This document shows positions 57,272 to 64,000 of a DNA stretch of 64,000 nucleotides, in pieces. Numbering within the stretch: position 1 is the first letter of the stretch; the number at the start of each line of letters is the position of its first letter. The DNA is from Macrotrachela quadricornifera. Taxonomy: Eukaryota; Rotifera; Eurotatoria; Philodinida; Philodinidae. The stretch is taken from assembly GCA_022393335.1 (NCBI GenBank), contig JAJEKB010020704.1:99952-163951 (forward strand), given 5' to 3'. The position numbers and the translations under genes were made by a program. The notes under the pieces are model-generated. The model did not search any database. It saw nothing but the letters and a program-made list of their open reading frames with translations, and was not told the DNA's origin.

Positions 57272-59260
57272 CTAGAAATTCTGTTCGCCTTCGAGAATTA
57301 GTGGAGCAAGTTCTTTGAACATATCACCGGGCCCTGGATTGTCTGGATGAGTGCTACCGCCGAAATGGTGCATAACTCCCCAGACTGCATTGAGGGCCGT
57401 CTGAACAGCTCCCTCAGCCCATCCCGCTGTCCATGAGACATCGTCTCCAGCAATAAAGAACCCGCGATATTGTTCAGGGAGGAAGTCCTGCATAAAGTGA
57501 GTGAAGAGTCGCTCCTGATGCTGATATTGACCTGGTAGGTTGACCTTGAAGGCACCCATGAAGTCACGCTCGGCTTCCCAAGAGACGGTCACTGGAGGAG
57601 CGATGATATGGCGCTGCAGATCAATTGCGGGATATATTTGGCGAAGGCACCGCAGCATTGCATCCAGACGCTCAGTTGTCGATAGTGGTAGCCATTTCAA
57701 CGAGTTATCAGCCAAGGCGTAGGATAAACACATTAGACCAGGGCGACCGGGGCCATAATCAAATAAATAGGTACTGCGAGTTAGTCGATCCGATAAAGTC
57801 ATACTCATCATATCACGTCCATTTGTGGAGTTCTTATCTGTCCAAAACGGTCGATCGACGAGGACGAACAGCTTCGTTGATGCCATGTAATGAATGTGTT
57901 CGATCGCCAACCAGGTAGCGATCGGAAATAGTTCGGTGTCGGACTCGATTCTATGTAGTAACGTCCACTTGTGCGCGGTGAAGACGGCTGCATGATAAGT
58001 GCGGGTAATGCCATCGGCATCTGTCACGATGATACTATTAGGAGCAATGCGACGCAGGTGTGTAACAGCGGGCCGTGGGTGGCCATTGGCGTGCAGATCT
58101 CGCAAGGTGGTACCAGCTGGCCAGTGTGCCATATTCTCTGATGATCGTTCCCATAAGCGTAGCGGTAGTTGCTGACTGCCATCAACGATACTGTGCTGAT
58201 CGTCTTCGAGCCCGGTGTAGATGACGCGAAGAATCTCGAGGATTGAATTGGGAAAGTCAGCATCCCAGCCGCCAGTGCCGAAGCCCACTTGTCCAAAGAG
58301 CTCACGATGCCGATACGACTTGAATAGAGATGAGTCATAAAGAAAGCCGTAGAATGTCTGAGTCTCTAGCCGTTTGACTAGCGGATTCCATATTTCTTTA
58401 ATCATCTGTACGTCCCGGTTACGAATTGCCGTTTGCATGTCGTTGAGCCTAGCGTAAATGACCAGCGTGTCTTCCCAGATGCGGGCAAGCTCCTGGAATA
58501 CTTCGGGTAATTCGTCAATAGTGCGTGCATAATGGACTTCACCATTCAGGTCGACCACTGTGCTAGGAGTGGCTACATTTAGAGGATTCGGGAACGGCTT
58601 TGTTTGCAGGTCACACGCATTGATGTAGTGAAATAGTGCAGTGGATGAAAGTGGAAATCGCATCGCTCCCATCTCGGCGACGATTCCTGGATGACCGGTG
58701 AAACCTACCGAGCGCATTCGACCGCCGATTTCATGCGCCTCATACACGACGGGTCGTAAACCCATCTTCATAAGTTCGTAGGCAGTGACGATTCCAGAGA
58801 GTCCACCACCGATCACAGCTACTTCAGTGCCATACACTTCTTTAGGCACTGAACCCAGTCCGGCTGGATGAGCGAGGTAGTGGTCGTAGGCGAACGGGAA
58901 ATCCGGACCGAGCATCGTTAATGGTCTCGGCAGCTCATTTCTTTCTTTATTTATATCGGTGTGTAGGGTTTTCTGTTCCTTTAATTCATGAAGTTGAGGA
59001 TGACATTCGTCAGGTGGCGTTACGGAATCTATGTTGCAGTGGTAGACAGGCGACGTGGAAATTTGTGTAGAGCGAGTTGAAGACACTGTAGTCGATCGAA
59101 CTCGATCGGTATAAGCAATATTTCCTAAGATATCTTCATCTGACGCATCGTGATGGTTTGGATCGAAACTCGATTGATATGATTCTTCGTCGTCGAATTG
59201 AACAAAAACCTTAGAGTTCTTACGAGATCTATTTATTGTTGGGGCTGGTGGCTGAGACAT
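57272..59260 (-). CDS. tryptophan/phenylalanine 2-monooxygenase-like FAD amine oxidase
   Basis: Starting at the ATG at 59260 the protein has 662 residues; the frame is open eight codons further up to GTG at 59284. Residues about 1-120 are Ser/Asp-rich and disordered-looking. The flavoenzyme then begins with the dinucleotide fold VAVIGGGLSG and Glu of VVYEAHEIGGRM, followed by GAMRFP. It has the family block FGQVGFGTGGWDADFPNSIL and VDGSQQLP. The C-terminal FAD motif is FFIAGDDVSWTAGWAEGAVQTAL. Such enzymes oxidise Trp or Phe, giving the amide with CO2 loss, or act as L-amino-acid oxidases (H2O2, ammonia). Which applies cannot be told. The core is long, intronless and GC-rich in an AT-rich region and resembles bacterial enzymes, so transfer is likely. 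Probable upstream exons at 59343-59456 and before suggest a eukaryotic N-terminal extension. Confidence 0.88.
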   Translation of the reverse strand: MSQPPAPTINRSRKNSKVFVQFDDEESYQSSFDPNHHDASDEDILGNIAYTDRVRSTTVSSTRSTQISTSPVYHCNIDSVTPPDECHPQLHELKEQKTLHTDINKERNELPRPLTMLGPDFPFAYDHYLAHPAGLGSVPKEVYGTEVAVIGGGLSGIVTAYELMKMGLRPVVYEAHEIGGRMRSVGFTGHPGIVAEMGAMRFPLSSTALFHYINACDLQTKPFPNPLNVATPSTVVDLNGEVHYARTIDELPEVFQELARIWEDTLVIYARLNDMQTAIRNRDVQMIKEIWNPLVKRLETQTFYGFLYDSSLFKSYRHRELFGQVGFGTGGWDADFPNSILEILRVIYTGLEDDQHSIVDGSQQLPLRLWERSSENMAHWPAGTTLRDLHANGHPRPAVTHLRRIAPNSIIVTDADGITRTYHAAVFTAHKWTLLHRIESDTELFPIATWLAIEHIHYMASTKLFVLVDRPFWTDKNSTNGRDMMSMTLSDRLTRSTYLFDYGPGRPGLMCLSYALADNSLKWLPLSTTERLDAMLRCLRQIYPAIDLQRHIIAPPVTVSWEAERDFMGAFKVNLPGQYQHQERLFTHFMQDFLPEQYRGFFIAGDDVSWTAGWAEGAVQTALNAVWGVMHHFGGSTHPDNPGPGDMFKELAPLILEGEQNF

Positions 59261-59342
59261 TGTCGGTGCATAAGAAGTCCTCACGCTGAATAAAACAGAT
59301 GTTTTTGTCTATTCCTAAAAAGCAAAGAAGACGATCACATAC

Positions 59343-59536
59343 CACCAAATTCTAATCTTTTATTTTTTCTAGAGTTTCCACTGGTGTTTTCCGAATCAAA
59401 TTCGAGTTGCAAGTTAGGCTTTAGTGCTACGACCTCTGCTTTTAGTTTGGAATCACCTTTAATTTCTGGACTTGCTATCTGTGCATACAGATCTGAATAC
59501 ACTTACCAAAGGATGGTCTTTCAGAGATACTTGGAT
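59343..59536 (-). CDS. probable upstream exons of the amine oxidase gene
   Basis: On the minus strand a short exon (about 59536-59506, YPSISERPSF, GTAAGT donor) joins by a 49-50-bp intron to 59456-59343 (GDSKLKAEVVALKPNLQLEF then DSENTSGNSRKNKRLEFG) in phase. A GTATGT donor follows the second exon. The join to the oxidase exon is uncertain: the acceptor CAG before 59284 keeps the oxidase frame only with an alternative GTGATC donor. The encoded segment is charged and Ser/Asn-rich like the oxidase N-terminus. A foldback element begins exactly at the 5' edge of the first exon. Confidence 0.4.
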
Positions 59537-59537
59537 A

Positions 59538-59734
59538 CACTCTAAAAAAAATAGGTGTTTTACGAAACCTGTGCCCAGGGGAAGAACCTTTCAGGTTTCG
59601 TATCGATTTGCTGAACCTAAAAAAGATCAGAGAACGATTTGCTAAACCTTTTTAGGTTTCGTAAATCGATACGAAACCTTAAAGGTTCTTCCCCTGGGCA
59701 CAGGTTTCGTAAAACACCTATTTTTTTTAGAGTG
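59538..59734. mobile_element. foldback element, 197-bp palindrome
   Basis: TA-flanked. The ends CACTCTAAAAAAAATAGGTG and inverse are the same family as 45030-45522. The arms pair nearly perfectly (GAAACCTGTGCCCAGGGGAA, AGGTTTCGTATCGATTT). It is a shorter member with the same GAAACCTT units and no coding capacity. Confidence 0.92.
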
Positions 59735-59859
59735 TACTATATTCGAACCACAGCGTTGTGAAGTTATGAAATAATGCAAGGCAAGTTATTCAGAGATAGT
59801 GCCTCAGATCACTGTCCGTCGGTACACTTACCAGAGAGCGAATGGAACTGGATTTCCCT

Positions 59860-60010
59860 CGATCGGATTTGATTCGGTTCGGATCTTTTTCAAAAATCAG
59901 TTTGGGTTCGGTACAATTCCAGTTTAGTTTTGAAAAAGTGATTTGAGTTCGGTTCTATTTGGCTCATCTTTAAAAAAGAGCAGTGCAGGTTCAGTTCGAT
60001 TCGAGTAGTA
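59860..60010. repeat. degenerate TTCGGTT repeat
   Basis: GGTTCGGATC, GGGTTCGGTAC, AGTTCGGTTC and GGTTCAGTTCGATTCGAG recur at irregular 15-40-bp spacing. No gene. Confidence 0.4.
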
Positions 60011-62209
60011 TTAGTTTCATCTGGTCAGAAGTAGATCATAGATCGAAACTTGTTTCTTTGACAATTCAAGGTGTCACTAGAGTGGATATTTGTATGAATT
60101 ATCTGCATTAAATACATCTGTGGATTAAAATAAATCTTTAATATTAATTTTTCCACATGCAGCCGAGTTCTATCGTCTTTTCTTTTTAGAAACGACGGTA
60201 TCTGCATTATCTTCCGTTCAACATACTGACTAACGATATTGTCAGCACGAATGACTCATGTGGAATAAATCATTTGAAACAACTTAGCCGTTAGTGACTT
60301 GTCCAAGATCATTCCATGGATGATGTTACTGAGGTTTGAACATAGTACCTTGTGAGTACGTGCCAATTTGCATAAGTAACCTTAGAAATTCGAAAAGTTC
60401 TTACAAATTTGACTAATCTTTGTTTTCGAATTACAAATGAATATTCCCAATATAATATTTTAGATAAAACTAAACTTTTGTTTTTGATTATGCTGGTTTA
60501 TTTCGTTCAGTTCATCTTTTTTTGGTGACTTTTCTTGCAATGTTTTTCCGGACGCTTACGGATGACAAGATGGTGATAACATATACAGAGAACAGAAACA
60601 CGAAGAACAGAAAACAGTTACAAATATCGGTATTAAGACAGCGATACTGTAATCAACGTCCGTGTTTTTGCCTTGTTTATCTATTCTTTAATTACCATCC
60701 ATCGTGAATAAAAGAATACCGAGCTTGAGGAACGAATCGAATCTTATAAATATGATCATTAGATGCATAGAGCCACTACGTCATCTCCGGCTACTAAACC
60801 TATTACAGTTGAAAGCTGTCATGGACTATATATATTATTAATCAAAAATCTCAAAAGATTAGTTTTAGTTCTTAAAGGCAATTATACAACCTTAACATAA
60901 CATTTATTGATGTTTCTCTTATAAACAAAACCTTCAAACATTCCTCTATCATTAACAAAAAGAAACAGCTCATTTGATTCAGAAACAGTGGAAATATTCA
61001 AATATTTTTACCGTCCCCCACTGAGGGCGACATCATACCCATTGTGTTAAGTAACAAAACGTGATTTGAAGTTAAGTCACATCAGGGAGCCCTACTTCTT
61101 AGCTTTACAACTTTTTTTCTGAGCAAAATTACAACCATTTTCCTGGTACAAAAGTTGTAGGACTCATCAAAATCTTCAAGATCCATTAGTTTGCTTATTC
61201 AATAGCGACAAAAAGCAGTAGAATATTGTGAAAAATAGGCCGTTTACCAAAAAAGTGACTGTCACTTCACTGTGAATGACTCCAGAGCCAAAAATGAATA
61301 GAAAATTGGACAAACAAACACTATAAAGACATGTTTGTCACACCTTCAATGATACGTATTTCATTTTTTTACTTATCTTCTTCTATTCTTGTTGTTATAT
61401 ACCTTCGTTGTATCAACTGTACACTTTTAAGTATGTAACTTTCTCTAAATATCTTAGCGCTTTAGACTGAAACTTAATTGAGGCGGATATTAATACGTAC
61501 TATTTATTTAAGTTCCTTAGAAATATCACTGTCCAGTAAGTAGTAAATGTTATTACTTGCCACTTACTCGTAACAGTAGTGGGAATATGACATCCCTAAT
61601 AGGGAGCTCAATGAGCGAAGAAAAACTATGAATCAGACCGCTTTCCATTCAGAGTTATAGTTGATAATTATTAAGAACATGAGGAACCAATCACGAAGCT
61701 TGTTAATTATAAAATAATATCGAACTAATTGAAACTGTTTTGGCAGCACTCTATCGGCAACGGTAGTCGAAAGGTGAAGTATCTTCTTCGTCAAATCAAT
61801 CTAGCGATACAGAATCGAACAAATTTTGCACGATCATAAAAGTCGAATAGAAAGAAATACTAATACAATTGAGTGCAGCTATTTTACAGCATGATATATG
61901 TATAAACTGGAAGTGAAAAAGCAACTCGAATCATCATCTGCTATTTTGCTTTTACCGCAGATTTATTATAATTGATTGCGGAGCCAAAACAGATTCCTAC
62001 AATGTTCAACATTGGGGAATATGATGACCGCTCATTTGATAGCAAGAATTAACACTTCACGTTAAGATGCATGCATAGGTTCGAAGTAATACAAAATATA
62101 TTGCAACAGAGAAAACCGCAAATAATGCTTACTGTATACACAAGTAACGCTCGTCTGAAGACTCGCTCAGCTCTTTCTCGTAGAAATTGTGTTTCTAAAC
62201 TACCGTCAA
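60011..62209. other. AT-rich intergenic DNA
   Basis: No gene or strong repeat seen; open frames are short and without motifs. Confidence 0.5.
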
Positions 62210-62610
62210 ATTATTCCTTTATAAAATTAAAAAAACTAAAGCCAGATTCAAGTTCCTCGACCTCAACTGCCTTTGACTAAACTTCATAAAAAACAAATGC
62301 TTTTTGTTAAAACTTTGTCGTTTGTTAAAAAAATTGATCTTCAAAAAATTTTTATGCAGCTGACTTCAGATTTAGATTCCTCGATCCCGATTACCCTTCA
62401 GTCAACCCTTATAAGAAAATTTTTTTTTGCAAAAAAAACCATCCTTTGTGTAAAAAGTTGATTCTCAAAAAAATTTTGAAAAACTAACATCAGATTCGAG
62501 TTCCTCGACTCCGATAACCCTTTGGTCAAGTTTTATAGAAAATATTAATACAATGTTTTTTTGACCTTGTGCGGACATACAAGCAATCAAGCAAGCAAGC
62601 AAACAATTTA
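62210..62610. repeat. about 120-bp tandem repeat, three degenerate units
   Basis: Units with CAGATTC(A/G)AGTTCCTCGAC.. and ..CCTTTGGTCAAGTTT, followed by AAAATTTTTTTTTGC, start near 62238, 62365 and 62490. The tail 62575-62610 has AAGCAAGCAAGCAAACAA, similar in style to the GACAGACAGACA end of the dispersed repeat at 49972. No gene. Confidence 0.6.
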
Positions 62611-62699
62611 TGTTTCTAAGACTCTTCTCTACGAGAAAGAGAATTTTATAGACATGCACTAGTCATTCTTCAAGCCATAAAATACATTTTCCTATTCTT

Positions 62700-63590
62700 T
62701 CAAGTCCACCGACAAAAAAAAATTGCAAAAAACCCGCGATAAAAACGTGGTTTATGGAAAGACGGTTTCAGCCGGTTTTTTGCATATACAGGAACTAAAC
62801 CATCAAGGCACATGCCAATAATTGGAAAAAAATCACAGTTTGTAAGAACGCATGTTTTTACAGTATTCGAAGAGTGTATTGATGATATGACTCCTGCGTA
62901 TGCCAAATATCGGCTACAATCGTGCTTTCATAGATCGCGTTTTGCAGCGATTTTCTGCGAAATTTTTTGTGTGTATTAATCTATCTACCTATCTATGTAT
63001 CTAACTACTTATCTGTGTATTTATCTATCCTCACGGAAAAATGTTTTGAAAAGTCCGCCCGAAACTACCATTTGAGACGGTTTTTTAGAGATGCATAAAT
63101 GGTTTGACTCACACTCCCACTTGAAACAGCCTCAAACCGCGCTTAACAGAAACCGCGATTTGACACGGTCTTTTATAGATCATCTGAACTTCTGTAAAGC
63201 TCAGGTGGGTTGTCCTACGTGGGCCTGCGCAGTGAACTTTTAAAAGTTTCATTCCAAATATCTCAAATCACTTTTCAACGACTAAGACCTAAAAAATATT
63301 TACGAAATAAGAGGGTACGATATCTCCTTGATCTTTACACATTCCATTTCTATTTCAGAAACCACGTTTATAAATAAGTTCATTGCCATATTTTGTACTG
63401 CGGTTTACGAATCCAGCAAAAATCGCTTTATATAATAACACGATTATGAACATCTGCATCGCGGGAAATAAAAACCGTAACAAACTGCAGTCACTAAAAT
63501 CACACTGCGGTGTGTCGTATAGAAACTGCAGTATGTTGCGGTTTTATTCGAAATTTTTTTTTCGTACTCGCTCTACAACGTGAGATGAAC
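62700..63590. repeat. CGGTTT/AAACCG repeats around a CTAT/GATA tract
   Basis: GACGGTTTCAGCCGGTTTTT, ACCGCGCTTAACAGAAACCG and CTGCGGTTTACG units recur from 62740 to 63545. 62975-63030 is a CTATCTAC/TATC tetranucleotide tract, the reverse complement of the GATA tracts at 48890 and 50830. Same composite family, inverted. Confidence 0.6.
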
Positions 63591-63656
63591 ATTTATTTCG
63601 AATTCTGTCTACACTAAAATCTTATGATTGAAATGTTGCGTCGTATGAACGGATCA

Positions 63657-64000
63657 NNNNNNNNNNNNNNNNNNNNNNNNNNNNNNNNNNNNNNNNNNNN
63701 NNNNNNNNNNNNNNNNNNNNNNNNNNNNNNNNNNNNNNNNNNNNNNNNNNNNNNNNNNNNNNNNNNNNNNNNNNNNNNNNNNNNNNNNNNNNNNNNNNNN
63801 NNNNNNNNNNNNNNNNNNNNNNNNNNNNNNNNNNNNNNNNNNNNNNNNNNNNNNNNNNNNNNNNNNNNNNNNNNNNNNNNNNNNNNNNNNNNNNNNNNNN
63901 NNNNNNNNNNNNNNNNNNNNNNNNNNNNNNNNNNNNNNNNNNNNNNNNNNNNNNNNNNNNNNNNNNNNNNNNNNNNNNNNNNNNNNNNNNNNNNNNNNNN
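63657..64000. other. assembly gap (N)
   Basis: All bases are N; repeat-rich DNA precedes the gap, which is a likely reason for it. Confidence 1.

Noticed and set aside
57298..58338. Several open frames overlapping the amine oxidase on both strands
   Set aside because: Shadows of the GC-rich oxidase coding sequence.
60522..60707. Short open frame in the 60-62 kb desert
   Set aside because: No motif or context; ordinary AT-rich chance frame.

Overview
The window is AT-rich animal DNA ending in an assembly gap (N from 63657). It most resembles a bdelloid rotifer. Genes have short phase-consistent introns, one clear metazoan gene (a CMIP orthologue) sits beside intronless bacterial-looking metabolic genes, and the space between genes is packed with decayed DNA transposons plus a Penelope-type reverse transcriptase. 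The taxon is inference from gene content and style; no marker gene proves it.

Layout. 1-3260: AT-rich DNA with the 3' exons of a Thr/Cys-rich secreted protein (1333-1848) and a degenerate hairpin repeat. 3270-3785: a small secreted protein. 4942-6017: a dead Tc1-type transposase. 6795-8105: a bacterial-type ornithine decarboxylase. 8800-11860: a hAT/DUF4371-type transposase relic with a MULE fragment and a TTAA-flanked element. 11989-16955: foldback elements, a GC-rich repeat patch and a broken nucleotide-sugar transporter. 19220-23347: a 17-exon CMIP-like gene. 25041-27497: a two-exon caspase-like/NHL fusion. 28273-29686: two nested inverted-repeat elements. 31664-32611: an intronless GPCR. 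35025-38217: a Penelope-like RT fragment next to a 2.3 kb mariner that itself carries a palindromic insertion. 39897-40375: small exons of an unrecognised minus-strand gene. 41751-44894: a MULE with a 9-bp target duplication and a nested TTAA element. 45030-51390: hairpin-rich repeats, an interrupted minus-strand exon, and a TIR element with a tRNA-like core. 53494-54213: a guanidinoacetate-methyltransferase-like enzyme. 54980-56040: a foldback element and a possible piggyBac tail. 57272-59260 (minus): a tryptophan/phenylalanine-2-monooxygenase-like flavoenzyme with probable upstream exons. 59538-63656: a second foldback copy and further repeats.

How it fits together. There is no operon-like pathway. 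The three candidate transferred enzymes (ODC, GAMT-like, amino-acid oxidase) act on amino acids or amines but lie 45 kb and 3 kb apart and need not cooperate. Most of the DNA is a layered record of transposition. Empty sites can be inferred at several insertions (mariner/palindrome, MULE/TTAA element, MULE-type MITE in an exon), so relative ages can be read. The strongest unexplained signals are a foldback family with splice-acceptor-like termini sitting at an exon edge, two independent families of hairpin arrays, and the caspase-NHL fusion.
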